Source of the DNA: Anaerolineales bacterium
GTDB lineage: Bacteria > Chloroflexota > Anaerolineae > Anaerolineales > UBA4823
Reading direction: 5' to 3'
Assembly: GCA_022865865.1 (NCBI GenBank)
Contig: JALHTN010000637.1
Span: forward strand, 1 to 14,410
Length of the DNA stretch: 14,410 nt
This document shows positions 1 through 7,848 of the stretch, piece by piece; the stretch's first letter is position 1; each line of letters opens with the position of its first letter. The notes under the pieces are model-generated. The model saw only the letters and a list, made by a program, of their open reading frames with translations. It was not told the DNA's origin and made no database searches. The position numbers and the translations under genes were made by a program.

Positions 1-888
1 ATTTTTCTATTCCTATCTTTGTGGTTGATTGCATCCTGTGGGATCAATGAAACAATTGTCCCACCGACTGACCCACCAGCTGCATCTCCGATACCAACCA
101 GCACACATACAGTCGTCCCACCGACTGCGACCCCCATACCTGTGGCAGTGATCATAAATGGTGTTGAATTTACTCTTGATGAGTTTGAGGCTGAACTCAA
201 CCGCTATATATCCGCTCAAGGTAGTGGCACCTCCATCGATCGAATAGATGCAGGAGCAATTGTTCTGGAGGATATAATCTCTCAGTCCCTGTTAATGCAA
301 GGAGCAGAAGAAAATGGGTTTGAGTTGACTGAAGAGCAGTTTGCGGAACGAGTGAATGAATTGACAGCAGCTGCAGGAGGAGATGCACCGTTCAACCAAT
401 GGTTGCTTGAGAATGGATATTCAGTGGAGACTTTCGATAAAATTTTAGAAAGGTCGATCAAAGCAGCTTGGATGCGTGATCAAATTCTTGCTGAAGTTCC
501 GAACACAGCTGAACATGTGTATCTTCACCAAATCTTTCTGTTCGATGCAGATCAAGCGGCCCAGGTTTATATTGAGCTTCAATCTGGCAGGGATTTTGCA
601 ACCTTGGCAGCTAACAATGATCCTGTTACCCGAGGAGATCTTGGTTGGATACCACGGAATTACTTGCCTCATAAGGTGATTGAAGAGGAAGCATTTAGGT
701 TACAGCCCGGAGAATATTCGCAGGTGATAGAAACTTCTGTTGGATTTCATATAATCCAAGTGGTTGCGATCGAAAACGATCGTCTGTTGAGTCCGGAAGC
801 ACGTTTATTACGGCAGGAGCAAGCCATACGTGATTGGGTAGCCCTGCGGCGTGAAACAAGTAATATTGAGATATTAGCCTTAGAATAG
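1..888 (+). CDS. PpiC/parvulin-type peptidyl-prolyl isomerase lipoprotein (5' truncated by window edge)
   Basis: Likely an extracytoplasmic foldase that isomerises prolyl bonds in exported proteins, in the manner of PrsA/SurA. The frame is open from base 1: a hydrophobic stretch (IFLFLSLWL) runs straight into a lipobox IASC near bases 28-39, so the true start and charged n-region lie upstream. The in-frame TTG at 19 would cut the signal peptide in half and is not believable. After the lipid-anchored Cys comes a Pro/Thr-rich linker (about 60-145), then a SurA-like N-domain with the typical INGVEFTLDEFEAEL opening (about 148-500). The parvulin domain follows (about 510-780) with LHQIFLF, GDLGWIPR and SVGFHIIQV. 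The linker contains a 13-bp direct repeat (58-70 and 115-127) encoding VPPT. The next gene starts 11 bases after the TAG stop, suggesting one operon. Family assignment is firm; the clients are unknown. Confidence 0.85.
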   Translation: MFLFLSLWLIASCGINETIVPPTDPPAASPIPTSTHTVVPPTATPIPVAVIINGVEFTLDEFEAELNRYISAQGSGTSIDRIDAGAIVLEDIISQSLLMQGAEENGFELTEEQFAERVNELTAAAGGDAPFNQWLLENGYSVETFDKILERSIKAAWMRDQILAEVPNTAEHVYLHQIFLFDADQAAQVYIELQSGRDFATLAANNDPVTRGDLGWIPRNYLPHKVIEEEAFRLQPGEYSQVIETSVGFHIIQVVAIENDRLLSPEARLLRQEQAIRDWVALRRETSNIEILALE

Positions 889-899
889 GTAAGTGACCC

Positions 900-1694
900 A
901 TGGATCCTTTTGATTATTCTGATGACGCCCTTGAACCAGCCCAAGATAGCGCGGCTCTGATTTGGAACATTCTAACCGTGGTGGTTGTATTAATGACCTT
1001 GTGCATTTGTATTGGGGTAGGATTCCTGCTAATTAATCCCCAGAGCTCGATCAATCCCTTCCCTCCACCAACATTACCTGTTGAAGCAGAATACCCAACT
1101 GCAACTCCTACACCAAAGAGTGTTCTGCCTCCAACCTGGACTCCAGCTCCAACTGAACCAGCCACTCAAACCCCAAATCCAACAAATACAGCCATACCCA
1201 CGAACACAATCCCCGCGGTTATTACTTCCACCCTTGCGCTTCAAACAGGGACTCCAGTAATTTCAACTGAAACCCCTGGGGATAATCAGCCAACCTCAAC
1301 ACCTTCCGAAGGCATGCCTTTTGTGCTTCATCCCGGAGATCCAGTAGCTATCAACAATATCGGACATCCTGAATTAGGATGTAATTGGATGGGAACCGCG
1401 GGTCGTGCTTTTGATCTAAGCGGCGCGCCCATTGAACAGGGTTTATTCGTTCAACTGGGAGGGACTCTTAATGTAGAACCGGTTGAAATGCTAGGTATGT
1501 TAGGAATGGTTGATACTTACGGTCCCGGGAGTTATGAATTTGTGCTGGGTGATACACCAATAGAATCAACCCAGACTTTGTGGGTCCAGCTGTTCGACCA
1601 GGCCATGCTGCCGCTATCCGAACAAATCAATTTCGATACTTTCGCGGATTGCGACCAAAACCTGATACTGATAAATTTCAACCAGGTTCGCTAA
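900..1694 (+). CDS. Single-pass membrane protein with Pro/Thr-rich stalk
   Basis: A 264-residue protein of unknown function. The acidic N-terminus (about residues 1-19) is followed by one clear membrane helix (about 20-45). A long low-complexity stalk rich in Thr, Pro and Asn comes next (about 50-145, with repeated TPT/PTNT/TPAPT motifs), then a compact C-terminal domain (about 146-264) with GHPELGCNWMG and a late Cys in FADCDQN, which could form a disulfide. I do not recognise that domain. The build suggests a surface-exposed, cell-wall-spanning protein. The ATG has only a weak ribosome site (taggtaagtg). It follows the PpiC lipoprotein closely and shares its stalk composition, so a joint envelope role is plausible but unproven. 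It converges with the endonuclease IV-like gene, leaving three bases between the stops. Confidence 0.75.
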   Translation: MDPFDYSDDALEPAQDSAALIWNILTVVVVLMTLCICIGVGFLLINPQSSINPFPPPTLPVEAEYPTATPTPKSVLPPTWTPAPTEPATQTPNPTNTAIPTNTIPAVITSTLALQTGTPVISTETPGDNQPTSTPSEGMPFVLHPGDPVAINNIGHPELGCNWMGTAGRAFDLSGAPIEQGLFVQLGGTLNVEPVEMLGMLGMVDTYGPGSYEFVLGDTPIESTQTLWVQLFDQAMLPLSEQINFDTFADCDQNLILINFNQVR

Positions 1695-1697
1695 ACT

Positions 1698-2573
1698 TTA
1701 TTCAACAACTTTATCGGTACAGTTTTCTCCACTAATTTCACACCAGGTTTGCTTGCTCTTAAGAGCGTCGTCTTCTAGAATGGGGCTCTCGCATAAGATG
1801 CGTCCCTGGCAATTGAAATCGTTCAAAGCTTTGAAAAATGATCTATAGTCAAATTCAGACTCATCCAGAGCCAGATGTTCTTTTTCTCCTTTCTCTCCAT
1901 AATCGATACCTGAGATATGGATGTGAAGTTGTTTAAGTGAGTCTTCTCCTAATAGATTGCCATAATTTTCAAGTGCTTTCGCCCAATCATTGAAGGTGTT
2001 TACCGTGCCGTCGCCGGACCGGGCAAAAAGGTGAGCGATATCAACACAAGGTTGGACGCCTTCAATTGCCAGGCTCATCTGCAATGTATCATCCAATGAA
2101 CCCAACATCGCGGATTTTCCCATTGTTTCTGGGCGCAGGATTACTTGATTATCTGCCGATCGCAATTCGTTGACACAGCCGTTCAATCGCTCAATCGCAA
2201 GCGGCAGAACTTCATCTGGGGGTTGTTGAAAGTAAGAGCCGGGATGAAATACAATATCAGTAGCGCCAGCTAAATTGCCATAATGGGCTGCATCCATAAG
2301 CCGTTTTCTGGATTTTGGCCACTCTTCATCATTGGCATTAAGATTAATGAAATAAGGCGCATGAACACTAATTGCTACACCATTTTCTTCAGCCGTAGAT
2401 TCGATCATCGCGCAGGTTTGTTCTGATACACGAACTGACCTAACCCAGCCCAATTCCAGGCAGGATAATCCAAGCTCTGCACTATGCATAATTCCTCCAA
2501 CACTGCCTCCAGGTTTCTTGGGTGTTGATTTTGGTGAACCGACCGTGCCGAATTTAAACGATAAAGATGTCAT
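1698..2573 (-). CDS. Endonuclease IV-like TIM-barrel protein (AP endonuclease family 2), divergent
   Basis: A 291-residue member of the Nfo/xylose-isomerase-like TIM-barrel superfamily. Nfo enzymes cut DNA at abasic sites using three zinc ions. Most metal-ligand positions of E. coli Nfo have visible counterparts: H71 (VHAPYFINLN), H110 (FHPGS), E149 (RPET), D178 and H181 (CVDIAHLFA), H217 (LHIHISGI), H233 (KEHLAL) and E262 (CESP). The D229 counterpart appears to be K231, or is shifted to a nearby Glu. I chose the ATG at 2573 because GAGG lies about 6 bases upstream. The longer TTG start at 2585 would sit on that ribosome site. It is the last gene of the run, 33 bases after dgkA. AP endonuclease activity is probable by family, but the substitution and the HISGI-GEKGE insert, like that of archaeal homologues, leave room for another substrate. 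Confidence 0.8.
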   Translation of the reverse strand: MTSLSFKFGTVGSPKSTPKKPGGSVGGIMHSAELGLSCLELGWVRSVRVSEQTCAMIESTAEENGVAISVHAPYFINLNANDEEWPKSRKRLMDAAHYGNLAGATDIVFHPGSYFQQPPDEVLPLAIERLNGCVNELRSADNQVILRPETMGKSAMLGSLDDTLQMSLAIEGVQPCVDIAHLFARSGDGTVNTFNDWAKALENYGNLLGEDSLKQLHIHISGIDYGEKGEKEHLALDESEFDYRSFFKALNDFNCQGRILCESPILEDDALKSKQTWCEISGENCTDKVVE

Positions 2574-2606
2574 AGAAACCCTCAATTATTTTAAGAAATT
2601 GTGTCG

Positions 2607-2990
2607 TTACTTATATATGCTGCTTAAGCGTGCCCAAAGGGGTGGACCCAAAATGATGAAGCCGATTAGCGCAGCGGAACCTGCAGCGATTAATACCGAA
2701 CTCGCACCAACATCTTTACTGATCCTAGCTAATTCGTGTTGTTCGGGGCTTGCCAGATCGACAATGGCTTCGAGTGCGGTATTGATGAATTCTGCAGTCC
2801 ACACCATGGCGATGGAAATGATGATCAGAGCCCAATCATATCTGTTCAAACCCAACCAGATGGAGATTCCAATCACGCAAATGCTTACAATTGCATGTAT
2901 CCAAGCGTTTCTCTGGGTCCGGATAACATACCACCAGCCTCCGAATGCATACCGGAAGGAGAAGGCACGTGTTTTGAAAAAATCGAACAT
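2607..2990 (-). CDS. dgkA: Diacylglycerol kinase / undecaprenol kinase (DgkA family)
   Basis: A 127-residue integral membrane lipid kinase that phosphorylates diacylglycerol or, in Gram-positive-type relatives, undecaprenol, feeding lipid carriers back to wall synthesis. Three hydrophobic helices are visible (about 31-50, 52-70 and 95-115). The family core EFINTALEAIVDL gives E67, N70, E74 and D78, matching E69, N72, E76 and D80 of E. coli DgkA; E74 is the expected catalytic base. ARISKDVGASSVL supplies the second conserved segment. The ATG follows the ybeY stop by three bases, so translation is probably coupled. The ybeY-dgkA pairing is typical of Firmicutes and related phyla. I cannot tell the lipid substrate from sequence, but the neighbourhood favours the undecaprenol type. 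Confidence 0.9.
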   Translation of the reverse strand: MFDFFKTRAFSFRYAFGGWWYVIRTQRNAWIHAIVSICVIGISIWLGLNRYDWALIIISIAMVWTAEFINTALEAIVDLASPEQHELARISKDVGASSVLIAAGSAALIGFIILGPPLWARLSSIYK

Positions 2991-2993
2991 GGT

Positions 2994-3470
2994 TTAATAT
3001 TCAGACAGTGTAGAAAATTCGGGTGAATTTACTTGAACACCTAATTTTGTTAATAATTGAGCCTGAGCGCTCCACATTTCAGACTTCAATTCAGGTCGAT
3101 CATGGTCGTGCCCAAGTAAGTGCAAGACTCCATGAATGGTTAATAAACATAGCTCGGAAGATATTGGATGGTTAGCTGCGTCGGCTTGTGCCTTGGCCCG
3201 AGGATATGAAATAATGACATCTCCCAGATAAGGATTCCCTGTATCCGGATCAACATGCCCGGCGGGAAAAGCCAGGACATCTGTCGGCACATCTTGACCT
3301 AAGAATTCATGATTAAGTTTACGGATGCGTTCATCATTATCAACCACAATGGTTATTTCAGATTCGATCGGGATCCCCTGATCTTCGAGGGTTGTCAAAA
3401 CACAACGATCGAAATTTGGTAAATCAGATGATTTTTCAAATGCGGGTGCAATCTCTAAGAAGATCGTCAT
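2994..3470 (-). CDS. ybeY: Endoribonuclease YbeY (16S rRNA 3'-end maturation)
   Basis: A 158-residue metal-dependent endoribonuclease of the YbeY/UPF0054 family, involved in 16S rRNA 3'-end processing and ribosome quality control in the cytoplasm. The signature HGVLHLLGHDH puts the zinc ligands at H113, H117 and H123. Upstream conserved segments are present: NHEFLGQDVPTDVLAFP (about 53-69) and YLGDVIISYPRA (81-92). Length is normal. The ATG begins immediately after the pgpH TGA with no gap and no strong ribosome site, so it probably relies on translational coupling. The pgpH-ybeY-dgkA order matches the Bacillus yqfF-yqfG-dgkA order. Confidence 0.95.
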   Translation of the reverse strand: MTIFLEIAPAFEKSSDLPNFDRCVLTTLEDQGIPIESEITIVVDNDERIRKLNHEFLGQDVPTDVLAFPAGHVDPDTGNPYLGDVIISYPRAKAQADAANHPISSELCLLTIHGVLHLLGHDHDRPELKSEMWSAQAQLLTKLGVQVNSPEFSTLSEY

Positions 3471-5642
3471 TCAAGAATCTGCTGGAGGATTGGCTGGAAT
3501 TTTGGATGATTTTCTTGAGATAATCGGTACGGTCGGTACTTCTTCAGCCCTGGGCGGAATTTCTTTTTTTGCATCCGGGTATTCAAGCCTGGGATGGTAA
3601 ATTCCTCTCAAGGTAGTGGTAAAGGAGTCGATCAGCTGATCCAGATCGCGTAATGTCAAATCCGTCTCATCCAGTTGACCAGAAGATAAACGCTGTTCAA
3701 TCACACTCTTTATTACCTTCCTGAGAGCATTTTCGTCTGGAGGGTGTTCTGCTCTGACTCTGGCTTCACTTCCGTCTGCGAGCATCAAGATCGCTGTTTC
3801 CCGAGACCGAGGTCTCGGTCCTGGATAACCGAATTGATTTTTATCAACCAAGCCCTCATCACCCCCAGCAGCTTCAACTGCTTTGGCATACTGGTAGCGG
3901 GTGATCATGGTGCCGTGGTGTTCTCCAATGAAATCTTGTATCCGGCGTGGAAGCCGGTATTTCCGAGCCAGCTCAATCCCGTCAGGCACATGACTGATTA
4001 TTGTATGTGAACTGGAAATGGGTGAGAGATTGTCGTGTGGATTGGTATTGCCTGGTAATTGGTTTTCGATAAAGAAATAAGGATTGAGTGCTTTACCCGC
4101 ATCGTGGTAGATCGCACCGACCCTGGTTAATAATGTATCTGCTCCAATGTTCTCGGCAGCCTGTTCAGCCAAGTTTGCCACCTGCAAACTGTGCTGGTAA
4201 GTTCCAGGAGCATTACGTAAAATGAACTGCAGCAGGGGGTGATCGGGCCGTGAAATTTCCATCAGCTGCAGAGCTGTTGTCATGCCTAGGATTTGAGCCA
4301 ATATATATTGTAGGAGAACTGCCAAACTGCTGGAAGCAATACCGTTCACTAAAGCTATCCCGATCAGCGCAGCAATGCTTAGGTAATCCACATTTGGTTG
4401 CGCGACCCGGAATGCGATGATAACCATAACTTCAGAGAATGCGATCAAGGCAGCAGCCCAAAAGAAGGAGGTTATTCGTCTTGCAGCTCCCAAAGCAAAA
4501 ACACCAGTATAACTTCCAACGAGATTATAAAGAGTCAGTTCGAACGCATTGGGAGTATCGTAGGTGAAGAGAATTGTCAAAGGAAGTGTAAAGACAAGTG
4601 CAGTTTGGGTTCCAAACAACGAAGCTACAACCAAACTGAAAGCTGCAATAGGGTAAATGTATGGGATTACAGATTGGTTGTTTACAATGAAACGTCCACC
4701 AATCAAGAAGACAGTAAAAAGAATGAAAATAACTGTCAAACCCCGCAAATCTGCAGTTAATGATGGATTGCGGCTAAAGTAAATCAGGAAATATGTTAAG
4801 GTGAGCAAAGCCAGGGCACCAGCACTGAGCAGGTCCTGCCAGCGGGTTTGCGATTTTACGAGGTCAAATTGTTCTAAAGCTTCGAGATCGGTTTCGCTGA
4901 TGATTTGACCTTTGAGCAATAAAGTTTGACCTTGAACAAACGATCTTTCGACGGGGGTTACAGATTCGCGCGCATTCTGACGAGCGGTTTCTGTCAACAC
5001 TTCACTGTACAAACTATTTGAAGCTACAAATCCATTTACCAGTTCAGATACAACTGCAGCTTGATCTTCAGGTAAAGAGAGGCTTACCAGGGCTGGAACA
5101 TTATCTCGCGCATCCTCAAGCTGATTTTCTCTGATTGTTGCTCTCATAATTTGTTCCAGGACCACGATTGCTTCCTGCTGAACGGCTTGCCAGCGGGAAT
5201 CACTTAATTCGAGGATACTAAGAGCGGTTTCTTGGTCGAGGTCAATGTCTTCGAGAGCAGCTAAGTCAGCTAACTTTTCTTCGATAGAAGCAAATGAATC
5301 TGCACGGACACTTGAAATAAAAGCTATGGTCCCCCGTAAACTTTCCAACTGCTTCCTGGCAATGGATGTATCAGGTGGTGAGTAAATGGCAGGAATTGAA
5401 TTTGAAGCTGCTTCTCTTTGAGCTTCCGTTAATATATCGCTGCTGTAAGTCAGAGATCGCGGGGCGACAAACTCGCGAGAAGCGACCTCACCTGAACTTA
5501 TTTGAGAATCGATCTGGGTGGTAATAAATGGAATCATCAAACCAACCAAGATGATTACAAATACCGCCAGCAGCAGGAAAATTAATCCAATATTCCGCCG
5601 GCGATTTTTTACATCTTGGGCTACAGCTTGATTACCAGCCAT
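3471..5642 (-). CDS. pgpH: 7TM-HD family cyclic-di-AMP phosphodiesterase PgpH
   Basis: A 723-residue membrane protein of the 7TM-HD family. Characterised members (Listeria PgpH) hydrolyse the second messenger c-di-AMP. The first helix is at about 18-38 after a basic NRRRN stretch. An extracytoplasmic 7TMR-HDED-type domain follows (about 40-265), containing REFVAPRSLTYSS and the coiled, Ala/Glu-rich middle. A seven-helix bundle spans about 270-465, and a cytoplasmic HD domain about 475-690. HD metal ligands are visible: H484 (YQHSLQVANLAEQAA), H513-D514 (YHDAGK), and later histidines in SHVPDG and GEHHGT. The C-terminal tail (about 690-723) is Pro/Lys-rich. The ATG lies 8 bases after the yqeY stop. 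Cleavage of c-di-AMP is inferred from family; no c-di-AMP cyclase is in the window. Confidence 0.92.
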   Translation of the reverse strand: MAGNQAVAQDVKNRRRNIGLIFLLLAVFVIILVGLMIPFITTQIDSQISSGEVASREFVAPRSLTYSSDILTEAQREAASNSIPAIYSPPDTSIARKQLESLRGTIAFISSVRADSFASIEEKLADLAALEDIDLDQETALSILELSDSRWQAVQQEAIVVLEQIMRATIRENQLEDARDNVPALVSLSLPEDQAAVVSELVNGFVASNSLYSEVLTETARQNARESVTPVERSFVQGQTLLLKGQIISETDLEALEQFDLVKSQTRWQDLLSAGALALLTLTYFLIYFSRNPSLTADLRGLTVIFILFTVFLIGGRFIVNNQSVIPYIYPIAAFSLVVASLFGTQTALVFTLPLTILFTYDTPNAFELTLYNLVGSYTGVFALGAARRITSFFWAAALIAFSEVMVIIAFRVAQPNVDYLSIAALIGIALVNGIASSSLAVLLQYILAQILGMTTALQLMEISRPDHPLLQFILRNAPGTYQHSLQVANLAEQAAENIGADTLLTRVGAIYHDAGKALNPYFFIENQLPGNTNPHDNLSPISSSHTIISHVPDGIELARKYRLPRRIQDFIGEHHGTMITRYQYAKAVEAAGGDEGLVDKNQFGYPGPRPRSRETAILMLADGSEARVRAEHPPDENALRKVIKSVIEQRLSSGQLDETDLTLRDLDQLIDSFTTTLRGIYHPRLEYPDAKKEIPPRAEEVPTVPIISRKSSKIPANPPADS

Positions 5643-5650
5643 TGGTTAAG

Positions 5651-6100
5651 TCACTCACTCATCAGAACGGCACGAACGGCAGCACTAACCTTTGAACCAT
5701 CTGCACGCCCTTGAACCTTTGGCATAAGCACCTTCATGACCTTCCCCATATCTTGTGGAGAGGATGCTCCAACCTCTGTGATGGCTTCCTTTGCCATAGC
5801 ATTGATTTCATCATCAGTGAAGGGTTGCGGGGTATATTTTTTTAAGATTTGGATCTCTGCTTCAGCTTCCGCGATTAAATCACCACGCCCAGCTTTTTCC
5901 GCATCGGAAATCAACTCTCGCAGAGATTTTATCTCTTTTTGGAGAACCACTAAGACCTCTCCTTCGGAAAGGGGTTCACGTTTATCGACCTCAACCAGCT
6001 TAATGGATGCTAATACCATCCTTAAGGTACGTTTACTGACTTTATCCCCAGACTTGAAGGCAATTTTGAAGTCGCTTTCTATTTTCTTTTGGGTTTCCAT
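5651..6100 (-). CDS. yqeY: GatB/YqeY domain-containing protein YqeY
   Basis: A 149-residue cytoplasmic protein consisting of a stand-alone YqeY domain, which resembles the tail of the GatB amidotransferase subunit and may contact tRNA. Its exact role is unknown. Helical N-half with RTLRMVLASIKLVEVDKREPL; conserved C-half with ILKKYTPQPFTDDEI, EVGASSPQDMGKVMKVLMPKVQGRADGS. Three in-frame ATGs lie close together (6118, 6109, 6100). I chose 6100 because its protein (METQKKIESD...) aligns with the N-terminus of B. subtilis YqeY and matches its length; the others would add 3 to 6 residues. None has a good Shine-Dalgarno site, but a perfect TATAAT ends 7 bases before this ATG, which fits a leaderless transcript. 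The gene lies directly upstream of pgpH. Confidence 0.88.
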   Translation of the reverse strand: METQKKIESDFKIAFKSGDKVSKRTLRMVLASIKLVEVDKREPLSEGEVLVVLQKEIKSLRELISDAEKAGRGDLIAEAEAEIQILKKYTPQPFTDDEINAMAKEAITEVGASSPQDMGKVMKVLMPKVQGRADGSKVSAAVRAVLMSE

Positions 6101-6107
6101 GGGTTTC

Positions 6108-6113
6108 ATTATA
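6108..6113 (-). promoter_or_regulatory. Possible internal -10 box before yqeY
   Basis: A perfect minus-strand TATAAT ends seven bases before the chosen yqeY ATG (6100). No convincing -35 is present (AATACA at 17 bases). If active it would yield a leaderless yqeY transcript reading into pgpH-ybeY-dgkA. Confidence 0.3.
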
Positions 6114-6157
6114 CCCATTTTCGAGAAAACTGTATTGAAGCCGTAGGTTTGAAGTAT

Positions 6158-6505
6158 TCAACCCATCGGGTAGCGCATCGGTCTACCACCTAGTAAATGT
6201 AAATGAAGATGAAATACCGTCTGATTTGCGTCAGGTCCGCTGTTTATGATTAATCGGTAGCCTGATTCAGCGATATCATTTGCCTTTGCCAATTGCCTGG
6301 CAACGATGAACATGTGACCAATTAGATCTGCATGATCATTGGTAAGGTGGTCGATCGAGGCGATATGCTCGCGAGGCACGATCAAAATATGAATAGGTGC
6401 TGCTGGGTGGATGTCCAGAAATGCAACAACAAGATCATCCTGGAACACAATAGTGCCGGGTGTATCTCGAGTGATTATGCTACAAAATGTGCAAGTTGGA
6501 TCCAT
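6158..6505 (-). CDS. HIT-family (HinT-like) nucleotide hydrolase
   Basis: A 115-residue histidine-triad protein, probably a purine nucleoside phosphoramidase of the HinT branch acting in the cytoplasm. The catalytic triad is HLHLHLLGG with H99, H101 and H103, preceded by NQTVF. The N-terminal CTFC (C5, C8) together with histidines such as those in PIHILIVPREH forms the zinc site found in many bacterial members. The C-terminus GGRPMRYPMG is the usual family end. The ATG at 6505 has only a weak ribosome site and lies 18 bases after the mtaB stop. A hit gene next to mtaB and before yqeY is also seen in clostridial genomes, where rpsU often follows; here rpsU is missing. Confidence 0.92.
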   Translation of the reverse strand: MDPTCTFCSIITRDTPGTIVFQDDLVVAFLDIHPAAPIHILIVPREHIASIDHLTNDHADLIGHMFIVARQLAKANDIAESGYRLIINSGPDANQTVFHLHLHLLGGRPMRYPMG

Positions 6506-6523
6506 GTATCAGCGACCAAGGGA

Positions 6524-7813
6524 TTATATTGTTCCAGTTAGACCGTTCTCATCGATACTCGATAATCGAACCGGGGTAATCTGGTTCCAATAATTTTGGG
6601 CAGTATTTGCGTGGACGCGCAGATAATTGTCTGTGAGACCATGCAGGTGCCAGCTATCTGAATCCATCTGCGAGACGCTTTCCCAAAGTACTGGTAATGT
6701 ATGGTTAAGGAATTTGCGTTGGTAGGTTTGTGCAGATTCACCTAAAACTTCCCGCAGTTTTGCATTCCGTTCTTTTCGGATAGGAAAATCTATCTGATCG
6801 GGCATTTTCTCTGCAGAGGTACCTGGTCTCGCGGAATATGTAAAGACGTGGCCACCTGAAAAGGATATCTGCTGGATAAAATCAACAGTATCAAGAAATT
6901 CTTGATCGGTTTCCCCAGGAAATCCGGCGATTAAATCCGTTGTAATGGCGATTTCCGGGCAGGCAGCACGGGCAGCTGATACTAAATCCGCAAATTTTTC
7001 CGGGGAGGTATTACGAGCCATTCTTCGTAAAACCGTTCTGGAGCCGGATTGAAGGGGCAGGTGGAGATGGCGGCACAACCTGGGATCATCCCAAAGGTTG
7101 AAAAAATCTTCATCTAAATCCCATGGTTCGAGAGATGAGATTCTCACCCGAGGAACAGCGGTCTTATCTAGTATCACCTGGATTAAATCAGAAAGGTGTT
7201 TTTTGGTTGGAAAATCCTTGCCCCAAGATGCCAGGTGAACGCCGGTCAATACGATTTCTTTCGCGTCATTATTACCATTTTCCTCGCTGTTAACCGCAGC
7301 CTGGATATCGGCGAGAATTTCTTCTTGAGATCTGCTTTTACCGTCTCCCCGGGCGATTGTGGTCACACAGAAGGTGCAGTGATTATCGCAACCATTCTGG
7401 ACTTTAATAAAGGCCCGTGTCCTCAAACGCGCGCCAGGGATTAATTCCCGCGCTACAGGTTCAAGCTCAAATTTCTCAATTGGGATCTGCAGTAAATTTG
7501 AAACCAGGTGATCCTTATCCTTATTGTGGACTACTTGGGTTACTCCCGGCATTTTCTCAGCTTGTTCCGGGTTCAAGGTCGTCCAGCAGCCTGTAACCAC
7601 AACACGCTTTGTTCCGGCCCTGACAGCCTGGCGAATTTTTCCTCTCGAATCAGAATCTGCGGCATTTGTAACCGTGCAGGTGTTGATCACGGCTAAATCT
7701 GCTTCATCAGCAGAGGACACAAGTATATGACCCGCGATGCGAAATTGGCGCGCGTAGTTCTCGATTTCACTTTGATTTAGCCGGCAGCCAATTGAGTCAA
7801 GATAGATTCTCAT
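6524..7813 (-). CDS. mtaB: tRNA (N6-threonylcarbamoyladenosine(37)-C2)-methylthiotransferase MtaB
   Basis: A 429-residue radical-SAM methylthiotransferase that converts t6A37 to ms2t6A37 in ANN-decoding tRNAs, stabilising codon-anticodon pairing. The N-terminal UPF0004 domain holds the auxiliary 4Fe-4S cluster ligands C10 (DSIGCRLNQ), C46 (NTCTVT) and C76 (VTGCW). The radical-SAM motif is C142-X3-C146-X2-C149 in NGCDNHCTFC. LTGVHLASWG favours MtaB over MiaB or RimO. A short TRAM-like RNA-binding region ends the protein (about 370-429). The ATG at 7813 is preceded only by a purine-rich GAAAGAAAC. It is the first gene of the conserved mtaB-hit-yqeY-pgpH-ybeY-dgkA block. Confidence 0.93.
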   Translation of the reverse strand: MRIYLDSIGCRLNQSEIENYARQFRIAGHILVSSADEADLAVINTCTVTNAADSDSRGKIRQAVRAGTKRVVVTGCWTTLNPEQAEKMPGVTQVVHNKDKDHLVSNLLQIPIEKFELEPVARELIPGARLRTRAFIKVQNGCDNHCTFCVTTIARGDGKSRSQEEILADIQAAVNSEENGNNDAKEIVLTGVHLASWGKDFPTKKHLSDLIQVILDKTAVPRVRISSLEPWDLDEDFFNLWDDPRLCRHLHLPLQSGSRTVLRRMARNTSPEKFADLVSAARAACPEIAITTDLIAGFPGETDQEFLDTVDFIQQISFSGGHVFTYSARPGTSAEKMPDQIDFPIRKERNAKLREVLGESAQTYQRKFLNHTLPVLWESVSQMDSDSWHLHGLTDNYLRVHANTAQNYWNQITPVRLSSIDENGLTGTI

Positions 7814-7848
7814 TGTTTCTTTCGATCGGAGATAATAAAGGCAAATGG

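Noticed and set aside
58..127. 13-bp direct repeat (58-70 and 115-127) as a mobile or recombination site
   Set aside because: It is in frame inside the Pro/Thr linker and simply encodes VPPT twice, as expected for low-complexity linkers.
1680..1710. Terminator between the converging genes near 1695
   Set aside because: Only three bases separate the stops, and I could not find a GC-rich stem with a T-run on either strand.
2574..2585. TTG start of the endonuclease IV-like gene at 2585
   Set aside because: The TTG-AGG-GTT codons are the ribosome site of the ATG at 2573, so the longer form is unlikely.
2518..3026. Plus-strand open frames opposite dgkA
   Set aside because: They are antisense to a well-supported kinase gene, overlap each other, lack ribosome sites and show no family pattern.
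6523..6528. TATAAT upstream of the HIT gene as a promoter
   Set aside because: It falls in the last codons of mtaB with no -35 resemblance at 16-18 bases, and the AT-rich stop region makes a chance match likely.
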